A program made the position numbers and the translations under genes. Positions 1-11,800 of a stretch of 64,000 nt of DNA are shown here, in pieces. The first letter of the stretch is position 1. Every line of letters begins with the position of its first letter. The stretch comes from Lutraria lutraria (taxonomy: Eukaryota > Mollusca > Bivalvia > Venerida > Mactridae): NCBI GenBank assembly GCA_964023205.1, contig OZ026841.1, forward strand, positions 29,464,399 through 29,528,398, written 5' to 3'. The notes beneath the pieces are model-generated. The model did not search any database, was not told where the DNA came from, and was given only the letters and a program-made list of their open reading frames with translations.

Positions 1-427
1 ATCAGTCCTCTAAAAATACTAAACTATTAAAAGATACATGAATGGGATGTTAATGTGTAATTCCTTCAAATGTGTTCGGTGTTCATCTTAGTGTGACTAC
101 TATAATCATACGAGTAATGTGTTACATTCACTTATGTGTATTACATTATATCATTATAATTGACTGACTGTATTAGGGACAAGCTTTGTGTCAAAATATA
201 CATTTTATTATCATATGAAATCTGATAACATGAATAATAAAGTGTATTTAAGATATACACATTTTTTCCTTTTTAATAGGAAACAAATTTCAACGTGTTT
301 TATGTTCGTATAGTTTTGTATTTTATGAATGAAAGTTTCTGATGCAACCAGAGTAATGTACGGATGTTGAAAGTTTAACGAACTTACTGTTTACATGAAT
401 TTAATTTACTTGATGGTAGAACTGGGT

Positions 428-677
428 AGTTTGTTTGTTAAACGCCGGTCTTCAACAATTGTTTCAGTTACAAGTGTATGCGGCGGCTGACTCACCTAAC
501 CAGTTTTACTTGACTTTGTTATAATCAGAACACAAGGAACCGGCAACTTCTTCACATGCAGAAGAAAATCGTTTGTTGTCAACTTTTCACGGAAGGACTT
601 TTCAGCCGCGACTGGGAATCGAACCCGGATTGCCGGGTAACAAATTCAGCTCATTTGCCATAGGACCGCGGCGCGGC
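428..677 (-). mobile_element. tRNA-derived SINE, family 2
   Basis: Minus-strand copy. A B-box-like ggttcgattccc (reverse of gggaatcgaacc) lies near its 5' end (right side), and the diagnostic segment ccggcaacttcttcacat is shared with copies near 6600, 28440, 37800, 60240 and 61690. Confidence 0.75.
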
Positions 678-1640
678 ACAAGCACTGAACGGAAAAGAAT
701 CATAACTCTATTGAAACAAAAGCAGGTGCTGTCTGTAATTGTATAATAGTAAATTTCAATGAACTTTGCTAGCCTTGTATAGAGTGCTGGAACTTTGATC
801 TATTGGTTATTAGTTCGTGACCCGCGAATGGCACAATCCTTACTACTCTACTATACTCTAACAGTTTGACTGATGCTACATTTAATACCGTTCGTATAAA
901 AGCTCTAACAACCCTCACATAATTATCAAAAGAGAAAGTTGATAATTAGTTATAGAACAGAGGAGGACGGGTAGTATTTCTTAGTGTAGTATATTTACAC
1001 GGTATACAGTAAATAACAGTTATTTCGTTGATAAATGGCGATAACTTTATGTAAACGAAAAACGTTTTTAAAAGCTTACACAAGCTTACATCAAGAACAC
1101 TTTGATTTGAACGGCGCCAAATTGACTTTTCTAGCGCAAAGAGTGTCGTCCATTGATTAGGAAAAGGCATTTGTGGTAACACAATTAAACGATAGACCCA
1201 GGAAAGTAAAACTCGTTATAAAGTATTTTATGAGTACCATCACACTACCATGTAAATTCTCTTAAAGTAATACTTCAGTCAAAGAGACAATATCGTGAAA
1301 TTGTCATAAATAACAAAATTGATATATATTTCATTTGGATAATGGTACTATTTGTTATATTAATGAGTTCTATTATCCTAAATTGTCGTGAAATCTGATT
1401 AAGATTTTTTTATATTACCGTGACATGTTGAGCTATCCACTTAAAGATAATTTGTATATTATAATATTGAAATATCTCATCTTTAATCCAAGGACTGAAC
1501 TGACATATCTGAATGTAGATCCCGTGGTTAAATTATTTGATATTCAACATGTGAAGTTCATTCATTCAGTCGTACAATTATTTCACAATCTGACGATTTT
1601 CATATCAAAGCATTGACACTCTTCAAATGCAAGGTTTAAA

Positions 1641-1810
1641 TACAGTACATCCTCTCCAGAGCGGCCTTCTCTTAAGCAACAACCTCCCTTCAACAACAGC
1701 ATGAATTTCCAACAATTTATCTACTAATGTAACCTCCCTAGAGCAACATCTCAACAACAACATATTGTTGCTTCACCCACAGGGTGTTGCTGTGGAGAGG
1801 TTGCACTGTA
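1641..1810. mobile_element. MITE with CAGT...CCTCTCC inverted ends, TA target
   Basis: Ends read TA-CAGTACATCCTCTCC and GGAGAGGTTGCACTG-TA, inverted repeats with a TA duplication as in Tc1/mariner elements. The interior is rich in caacaac. A one-ended relative starts at 13646. Confidence 0.7.
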
Positions 1811-1935
1811 CACTGCGAAGTCTCTAGAAGGAATATTATGACATCACCTTGCGGTCTCTCTCTTTCTCCTTCACTGTCTTTTTATATTTTTTTCCACCTC
1901 ATCTCTTTCCCTCTCCATGTTTAGTCACTTATCTC

Positions 1936-2165
1936 ATTGTTCTTACTTAACCTCTCTGTAATGTCCAAGTTTAACATGTGTGCTGTTACAACGTCTCCTC
2001 TCATTTCTTCGTATTTCCTCTCTTTCCCTCCTCAATCACTTTTAGTCTCCTCATTATTCTTATTTAACCTCTCTGTAATACCCGAGTTTATCTTCAGTAC
2101 TTTTATAACGTCCCCTCTCTCCTCTCTCTTCCCCTCTTTCTAATCTTTCTACCGGGTACATACTA
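1936..2165. repeat. Degenerate two-copy tandem repeat in a CT-rich tract
   Basis: Segments beginning ttcttacttaacctctctg (about 1939) and ttcttatttaacctctctg (about 2058) are diverged copies about 119 bp apart. No coding content is supported. Confidence 0.5.
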
Positions 2166-3805
2166 GTATCTCACAAGTGCTTTTCGTGCCTCATCACCTA
2201 TTCTTCCTATGCCACATTTTTCTCTCTATCTTTGGATGTGTATGTTCACCATCGTTCAGCATAACACATCTTCCCTGTCACTATAAAGTACCCTCGTTGT
2301 TTATATTCCTCTTTAGTCCTTTTTCCGTTTACCACATTTCTATTTCCTTTATGGTATTACCCAAATGCCCCAAATACAACTCATCCCACTCCATTGTACA
2401 ACCAAAGCCAGTTCTGAAGACCCACTGTCAATAGAGACCTGATTGTAAAGACCTGGCCCCAGCTTCATGAACAAAATTAGGTACAAACTCAATAAGTTTT
2501 TTTATGTCTAGAAATCTTGTGTCTTTGATCAGAAATGTAACCATTTGTTTCCGTATTTACTAAGAACTTGATAAACATGCCAGTATAAAATAGTGTGGGT
2601 CTGATGGACAAATTAAGTCTCAAAACTCTTTTGTGTGTGTAAAAAGTCAAATTTCCAATAACAGACTTAAGATTATAACTTGGTTGAAACTTACAAGTAC
2701 ATCATTGCATATTCTTTAAATATTAATACTACATTCTGATCGAATTCTTTACAACAAAACAGAAAAATGTACGATTTTATAAATAAGTGTAGTTTGTGAA
2801 ACTTAGGCCTGTACTTGTATTTCAATCAGATTTGGCAATTCATTTTTACCCCGAAAAAATACAGTAAAACCCCAAGCCCCATTTTTTTTCGGAATTTATG
2901 AAAAGTTCTCTTTAACTGGACTTCTCAGAAAACTAGACTTTTGGGTCCGGTTTTAGCGGATTTACTGTTCTATGTACTGTAAAAAAACAACGTTCATCAT
3001 CTCCCCGCCTTTACCGAAAGGGTTGGTTATATTCAAAATCAAACGATTCACTTTTTCGTTTACGCGTGATACACCCTTTAGTACTTCGTAAATTGGTAAA
3101 TTAAATTGTCAATATGAAAGATGTCTTTATGAAGTACGGCCGAGAGATTAGATTTTCTGATATGTTGACATTTGAGAACTTTAAAATGAAAACTCATCTG
3201 ATAAATCGCTGGGAGAATATTTCGCCTAATAATTGGTTGTAAATGTCTAACATAAAACGTACGCCAATACAAAATGTATTAAGACTAGGAAAAAATGCAT
3301 AGCAAAGTTATATCTAAATCGATTCTTTAAAAAATCAGTTATTTGAATTACAAGGTGTTTAAGGCCTCTGTTAATTAATCACTAGATTGTCGTCCAAGAT
3401 TTTCTAAGAAACGGGAGACGGTAAATCTTATTTTTTTCCACTTTTATACAACTCGCATTAAGGTCAAACACATAGATATAATTATTAGCTATGAAGATTT
3501 ATTATTTAATGCTGTTACTCATAGAGATAGATCATAATTATAACATACTGTGAAGATGGTTAACATAATGACAATATGACTTCAAAATTAAGCTTGAAGA
3601 AAATTTCCCTCTTTTAAGTACATTTTATATGAAAAGTAAATGTCGAGATGCGGACGGGAAGGATTATTGTAACAATTTGATTTATATTGGCCTTATTAAC
3701 GACTCTCAAATGTGCGTGAATGCGTGAAAATAGATCTGACAAAGTTGACGAGTTAATATCTCCACACCTACCAATTCTACCATCATGGTCATGATACTGT
3801 GGAAT

Positions 3806-3995
3806 CATTCATTTTCGTAGGGACATAATTTCGTGGAAATCGTGGGTCAGCTCATCCATGAAATCAAAATCCCACGAATTTAATTATAGAGACAATGCAT
3901 TTCTTTTCAAAAATCAAAATCCACGAATGTATGTCACCACGTAATAGCCCTTTTAGTAAAAAACACGAAAATTGAGTCCAACGAAAAAAATGAAA
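3806..3995. repeat. Dispersed TTTCGTGG/CCACGAA repeat
   Basis: Alternating tttcgtgg, cccacgaat and ccacgaatg motifs with loosely inverted ends, resembling a degraded foldback element. Class not determined. Confidence 0.35.
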
Positions 3996-4270
3996 ACACA
4001 GTATGATATATTGTATAAATGTAGTCACGCCCTGAGTAAACAGTCACTCATGAATTAAGACCTACGTGTATTTATGTGTATATGTGTACGCGCATTGACT
4101 GAACAGAAGCAGTTCAAACATAGCTACCTTACTCAGAGGCCACTTCATTAATGCGACCACATAGTTCGCAACGTTTATTTTTATACAGTTTATTAGTTTA
4201 TTAAAAACAGATAATAAATTATATATACAATCATGTATTAGCTAGCCTGTTTATTACTTATAGGAGACTA

Positions 4271-4447
4271 CAATCAAACCGGTTTTAGCGGTCACCTCCG
4301 AATAAAGGCCACCTTGTGAATAAAGGCCATTGTATAAAAGCCGCCATTTATTATTAGGAATATAATGACCTCCAAACAAAGGTCACCTGTCAATAAATGT
4401 CATATTTTGTATTTCCTAACGATGGTCTTTGTTCACAGGTTTTACTG
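4271..4447. mobile_element. MITE of the CAGTCAAACCTGT family
   Basis: Inverted ends CAATCAAACC and GGTTTTACTG flanked by TA. The interior repeats aataaaggcca motifs. Relatives are at 27581, 32704, 44771, 45357, 57041 and 60000. Confidence 0.75.
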
Positions 4448-5253
4448 TATATTACATTTTCTTTGTACATGCACATTTTATATTTCATCTCAGGTAAAAT
4501 ATTTTTTCCATCAGGTGGCGTTAATGTCAATGTGTGTCATTTAAAAATAACACTGTCGTGAAGTACTTAATGATGGTGCATTCAGTGGAACATGTGTTCA
4601 GGTCGTGGAATGTCGATAGCTTGACTGTACATCGGACGCATATACCAAATGAGAATTTCTTCAAACAAAAATTAAAATGAAATCAATTATGTACAATATC
4701 ACGGAGTTGAAATTCTACATGCGTATCTCACACTTAAATGTAAAAACGTCAATTAATTAATTGCACGTACCCTTTCATCTAAATCAAGACATTTAGAGGA
4801 TTCTATCTTGCAACTACGTTTAATGATTTGTTAAAAGGGACCTAGAAACCTGTTTCCGCGCCATTGTAGTTTTTTAATGGCAATATTTAACCGGATGAGG
4901 CGTACATTTAGAGGTACCGTCTCTGTGACTTACAGAACATTGGTTGTTATGTACGTTATTCAACTAACAAGTCAACAGGAGCTTTCCGAATTCACCACTT
5001 AAAACACATTTACAGAATGTTCGTGGCAAGGTACAAAAAAAGTATAATCTGAAAAGTCTAAAGAAATAAAATTTGTAAATAAAATGTACAACTCATTTGC
5101 GTTATCGGATTTGTTAAATACAGCGTTATTGGTTGATGTGGTGTAAGTATGGTCACCGAAAATCTCGACCAGGCACTGGAGAACTCAGCATAAAAGTTAC
5201 AACAACCTGCATATGCCTCTAATCTCTTATTTATCACAGCCCCTTTATGATCA

Positions 5254-5485
5254 CTTTTCAGCGTCCTTATGATGATTTTTTCAGCGTCCTTATGATGATT
5301 TTTTCAGCGTCCTTATGATGATGTTTTCAGCGTCCTTATGATGATTTTTTCAGCGTCCTTATGATGATTTTTTCAGCGTCCTTATGATGATTTTTTTCAG
5401 CGTCCTTATGATGATTTTTCAGCGTCCTTTTTCAGCGATTTTATGATGATTTTTCAGCGTCCTTTTGATCACTTTTCAGCGTCCG
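5254..5485. repeat. 22-bp tandem repeat
   Basis: About ten units of the pattern tttttcagcgtccttatgatga with small length changes in the T run, degenerating at the right end. It lies about 375 bp before the gene 1 start codon. Confidence 0.9.
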
Positions 5486-5858
5486 CGTCATCATGATCAG
5501 TTTTATTTTAGTGTCTCTTATGGTGAGTTTTTTTTATCTGAATCCGTGACAGGAAGGGGGCATTTGCATTTATTTAGAGTATAACTGTATAAGTTCACGC
5601 ACTGTTTTTTTTCTGTAGAAACAGAAGGGTAAATAACATCAGTCCCTGACAAGTACCAAAGTACTGTCGTACACACATAGCACAATGCGCTTTGGTTCTC
5701 TGTTTCCGGATTTCCAGAAACATTCGTTCATACTCGATATAAATATGGCATAACAAACACTGTACAAGCACCGTGGTCGATTCAGAATTCAATACTGACA
5801 ATAGGACGTCGACGGCACTCGTTACTTACTCCCAGTGAAAGCCCAAGTCAAGAACAAA

Positions 5859-5870
5859 ATGGACTTAACG
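5859..5870 (+). CDS. Gene 1 exon 1 (start codon, MDLT)
   Basis: ATG at 5859 followed by three codons and a consensus donor (gtgagt) at 5871. It joins in phase 0 to the exon at 7188, and the join produces a convincing signal peptide, which is the main reason for choosing this start. The sequence context before the ATG (acaaaATGG) is a fair Kozak match. The exon is only four codons, so it depends on the exon 2 match. Confidence 0.65.
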
Positions 5871-8800
5871 GTGAGTGGCGTTGTATTCTTTTTAAAGTCT
5901 TAAAGTTTTACACAGAATTCACGGATTTCTAGCATGTTTGAAAAAAATACATGTTTTGAAGAATGAATAATCTTCTGATAATATAATTGTTACTATGGAG
6001 ATAAAATAAATATGAATACATTTATGACATTAAAATGCAACTATGTTTCTTTGAGATAGCAAAGTTTATGATTTTATTTTAAAACAATACAACAACAGAG
6101 GCAATTAAATTATCAATTCTTGTTCAATATATGAAACAATATAATTGTGTCTCAAGTGACTTTGGATTTGTTCTAATTGTTTGCGGATAAGTTCTTTGTT
6201 GTATAACGAGAATTATGGTAATAACACTAATGAGAAGGATGCAGGTGGAGTTGTGATTCAAGGAAGCTTGTGTTTAATAGCTTAATTATAAGTATCAAGG
6301 AATTCATCCTTCTCAAGAAATCACGATTTAATTTTTTTCTTAATTCAGAACTCGTTTTTTTGGGGGGGGGGGGGGGTGATAAAGAAGCAGATCAAAGGAC
6401 TGTAATGGTACAAAGCTCGTTGCATTGTTTTCTTGATATCAAGTGGAATATGACTTTGCAGGGCTCTTAAGTTGTATAATTTGTTTGTTTTGGATTAAAG
6501 ACGTTTTTCAACAATGTTTCAGTTATAACGGCAACCGACACACCTAGCCAGCTTTCCTGGACTGTATTCTAACCAGTACTAACTAGCCCTTCCACATCAT
6601 GCGGAACATTGACGCTATTTCCCTATGAAAAGACAACTCCTGTCGTTATTGATTTTTTTACCTGTGTGATAAACAAGTTGTTTCCCTTTACGCCAAAAAA
6701 ACAATAAGTGGTCAGTATTGATTTTAGCAAGTTAACCTTATCGAATGTGGATTATTAAGCGTTAAACCGAGATCTATATCTCCTGGTCGTTTTTTGTGCG
6801 ACCTGAGTTTTAGGGACATATCAAAATTACACGGAAATGTATGACCAGCCATGATTGGTAATCGATACCGGATCGCTAGGTAACAAATTCTGCGCACTTG
6901 CCACTGGACCACAATCGCGCCCTAAGTTTTATCTTTAAACAGAAATTATAGACGTTGTAGTTGGAGGTGAAACTATTGATGGCGGAAACACGGAATTGTT
7001 CATTGTGTCAAATTGTGTACCATAAGAACTGATGCCAAATGTTTACTGCCATAAAGAACATTTAATATACGTAAGTTAAATCTCTGAAAATCGTCGAAAG
7101 AAATCACAAGAAGTGATTGACATGTCTTTATTTTTAATTGGGGGTCGTTTGCTTTACTGAATATCTTATTTCGTTTTGTTTTTACAGCACGTTTCAAATG
7201 CATTTGTCGTCGGATATACCTTGTTTATTCTTGGTAAGTGTTTACCTCTTGCAACTTTCTTGCATTCTTTAGTCTATGATAACTGTTATTTATCAAAAAC
7301 AAACCGGTCATATTCGCGATGAGTTGACCTATCTGTACCCCCGGGTACCTACCAGTACTAACAGTAGTATGTATAATAAAAAATCAACATTTTTGTCAAA
7401 ATGGGCGAAGACAATATCACATATGCCGAAGAATTTAATTAATAATTTAATATTCCGGTATTTTACCACATAGCCGACATATTTCCGTGTCCAATCATGA
7501 TTTTTGTCCGTGCAAGGTTTAACGTCACACCAAAAAGCCATGGTTATTTTGCACCTCTTTTGACTTCAACTGTGGGGGAAGACCCAGGCGCACACTTAAG
7601 TAGAACCTTCCGGAAGCTAGCTGAACAGATTCAACACATGTGAGAATTCGCCACCATTCAAATTATGTGACCATTGTTTCCAATCTGTATTAGTTTTCGT
7701 TCATATTTTGAATTTTATGGGATATATCACAAGCGACGCGAATCGGAGCGCAGTGATATGTCCGATATGAACGATAACTGATTTACAGTTAGTCCTAATT
7801 TCTGTCACGTACGCATATTTTGTCGAGACAAAAATTGTCAGTCATCATTATAGATGTAATTTGACACCGCCCACAAAAGACCTCGGTCATATATACTATT
7901 TAGAGGGGGGGGGGGGGGGGGGGTAAAAAGAAAGCAGGGACATTCAGTGTGCTTTATTTGCGTAAATAAAAGCCAACATTTACCTGTAACTATGGATTTT
8001 TTCTTAGCTCAGGACGAATTCTAGATCTATGATTGTTTTATTATTGAGAAACTGGTATTGTGTTAGTTATTATATTAACAATCAATATCCAGCAATGCAT
8101 GATTTCAATGTTTCTTACTGTTTGACCATTATTTCAATTTGGACCATTAGGCTTATGCACCTTTATTTTACAGTTTTCGAACGTTCTGTTTCGAGAAATA
8201 CTTGTTAACAATTACAGCATAAAGGCCTGCCTTTTCTCAGTAAAGTAAACTTTTCGTTTTACCATGACAGTTCTAGAATAACATACTAGGCTACACGTGG
8301 CTTACGAGTATTTCACTTGTTAATCATGGCATCTCACCGCTGGAAGTTCGAGTGTGAGATAACATGCAGTCGCTAACTGAGGTGTCTAGTACTGGCCTAT
8401 CTAAAACTTGTAATCTATCTCTGAGCTCAAATCTTAATTCCATTCCCAAAGTATTACGGTTGAATATATCAGAGCAATTATACGTCTCTGAATATATGGA
8501 GCTGATTATTAATTTACAAAATCAGTATGGGTTCAGTATGATGCAATCTCTTACAACGGCTAAGATGATTAAACTCCGCCTCTTTTATTGAGCACTATGT
8601 CATTGCAGTAAATGATGCATCCCCAACTTTTTTAACCATCCAGTATTGGTAAACCGATAATCTTTTTTATATAGAATAAAGAAGGCTATTGTTAAATAAC
8701 TCGTCATAACTTTCTTTCTGTTTAGCTCACAAATTTTGTTACTATCACAAAAGTTTGTTTAATTCATCTGCCTTTTTATGAATATTTTTTTATTAATTTA

Positions 8801-11800
8801 AAATAATAAATCAATGGTCCTTTTTAAGTTTAAAAACTATAACCCTTCATCTTTTTTACGGCCTCTACTTTCTATTGTAAAACCGAAAAAAATGCCAATT
8901 TAGGAATTTATGTTCCGTTTTGTTTCAAATTTACACCACTTTGTTAAAATATTACAAAATTTGTTACTATCACATTGTCTTGGTATTTTATTTTACTTTT
9001 AAGATATATAAAAATAATTAGGCTTAATTGACATCTTCGAAGTCCTTTTTAACTTTTAGACAACTGATCTGTTAATTTAAATAAGAATTAATCGTCTCGG
9101 TAATACTCGGTATTTTCCGTAAGAATACCGAAGATACCGATATCTCTATATACTACTACCACACATTAGGTTCGGTTTTATGTTAAATCTTCAGATCAAC
9201 GCAAATAAATTAATTCTAATATTTATTAAATGAGAAAAGTCGTATTTGTGAAGAAAGGAAGATTATAATTAGAGTATCGTTATTAAACAATTGTTTCATA
9301 TTCTAAATATTTTTTAATGTATATTAGTTAAATTTGAAAACATTTCCTGATATTATTGAACTTACAGTAGTGTACATGAGAACTAAGAAATAAGACAATG
9401 TTACTTTTTATAATGAAATGTTAAACTTGTTGTTGAATGTAACGCTTGACAATTGTGTGAAAAATAGAATAAGTTTAATTCTGTATCTGCTTAATTCTCC
9501 AGGTGATAATTGCACACACAATCGCCTATTAAACAGACTCAATTCAATTTTTGTTGTTGTTGAAAATACGTGATGTAATTATTCAATGTAAATTTTGATT
9601 AAAGTTTTCTAGAGTAATGTGCTCAGTTGTAATAACTTAAGTTACTATTTCTGAATGAAAGTGATGTTTTAAATAAAAAACAATGACAATGGTTAAATAT
9701 TATATATTAAATCCGAGGTACACTGGATCTTTTATGACCCTTAAATTGCTTTATTATCTGTCTCCAATCAGAATGTAGCCTGCGGGTAAAGTAACATCCT
9801 TGCTGTCTGTGTTTTATGGTCAGACTTTCATTGCATAATATTGCAAAATCCATAATTCGTAAAATGTATTTGAGGGAGTAAACTGTAAATTTTCATTTCT
9901 CAAAATCGTTGAAAGGTCATTTATAAAGGAGAAAGGGCTGTTCGGAGTGGATTTTTTTGTTTAAGTTAAGACAAAAAAAATCTTTACACACAAATATCCC
10001 CTATTAACATACATCGGAAAGAATTATTGCAAGCGCGTTTAAAGATTTTTTAAACATTGTCTTTGATAAATGATAAATTAGCAGCGTGTGTAGTGAAAAC
10101 CCAACTATGAAAACAAGAGAAATTGACAGGCCATTTGATGGCATCAATGTAATTTACTGCAGTTGTACACTATCCTATTTTCTTCAACAGTATACCCAAA
10201 ATATGCAGATTGAACGCGATTTTGCGCCCTTTAATGTAATAATCACTATGCCTCTGGGACTTATATAAAGATTGGGGATGTGCTTATATATATAATATCA
10301 CTTTTTACCAACTGCTTTTATGTAAACATGTATATAAGACAATGTACATATATGTAACGGGGAGATGTTTACGAATGCATAGAACTGTGAATGAAGTCTA
10401 TAATCCACAGTAAACTAGATTTTTTTATAAACATGCATACTCATAAACGAAGTATTACAAAACATTCTATTTATTAAATTTTGTGATTTTCAAAATTAAA
10501 TTCTTATATAATTTAAAGCCGCAGTGTACTTGTATAAAAACGAAGAATTAACACTAATATTCTAAACATTTAAGCATTTTTTATGATCATAAGATTTTCA
10601 ACATTTACGTTTTTGTTTAAAGCCACGTACGGTGTATTTATATAAAAATACAGAACAATTTTAATAATTACTGTCTGTGAAATAAAGAAATATTTTGTTC
10701 TATTCGGCTTATGTAAAAAAACTGATACATGCACATTTGTAATTTTCAAGATAACGATAAAAAAATATTTATTTTATAAAAAATCATAACCTTATCAAAA
10801 TTATAAAAACTATATAAAGTTGTTACTTTAAATTAGTCTGCCTGATATCTGGGACCATATATAATGGTCCCAGCTGATATGAAAAGTTTAAATGTTATAG
10901 AACAGAACAGAACAGAACATGATTTTATTTTAGTAACTTATACCAGGGATGCTATATTACATAGCATCCCTGCTTATACATAACATAGTATCTCGTTACA
11001 AACATATATATAAATACAATAAAGTTTTGATCATGTGACATCGTGAAAATTCAAATAGTAGTTCTAAGAAAGACAGATAATTAATGAAAAATAAAAGTTT
11101 ATATATTAAAGAGGTTGAGCTATGCTTAAAATAACATGAATCAAGAAGCATGATTTAGATTTGTAAACTGCAAGTTATTTACGAAAAAAACAACAACAAC
11201 AATAAAACAAACAAAAAAGCATCAACTAGATTTGAATCTGGGTAATGATGTTTACCCAAAATAATGGTTACATCATGTCCACCTAGAAATATTAAGTATC
11301 GACAACGACTGATTGTTTACGTAAAGAAAATGCATGATATGTGAATTTTGCTAGATTAATTATGTCTAATTTTTCAATAGATAGCATGAGTTGAGTGAAT
11401 TTGAAGACACTTGGGCGAACATAATAGTATGGTTTTAAAAATTGCTTACGAATATTAATATATAAAGGACAAATAATAACAAAGTGGTAATCATCTTCGA
11501 TGTCATTTGAATTACATATCAGACAGGTACGTAAATTACGCTCTATTCTTTGATTGTCGTATCTACCAGTTTCTATTCTTAGCTGATGTGATGACAATCT
11601 TAACTGATAGACTAACTGAAATATCGATTAGTCCCGATCCAACAGTAGATGCCTAAGGTCAGATTAGTCACACATGACTGGTTTTATGGTCCTGTATACC
11701 ACGCATGCTTGCAGATAGGCAATAACACAGTACGTGCTCTAATGATGGGTAACTCTGGTGATAATCTGATGACACCCTAAATTGGACTTAATTCCCTTGA

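Larger units (their letters stand above)
1..5858. other. Region upstream of gene 1, no supported gene
   Basis: AT-rich DNA with only short, unconvincing ORFs. It holds a SINE (428-677), three or four MITE-like repeats, a pyrimidine-rich stretch (about 1850-2350) and a 22-bp tandem array. No promoter motif could be picked out with confidence. Confidence 0.6.

Noticed and set aside
5254..5485. CRISPR array
   Set aside because: Units are directly adjacent tandem copies without unique spacers, and the genome is eukaryotic. The same applies to the arrays at 31264 and 54025.
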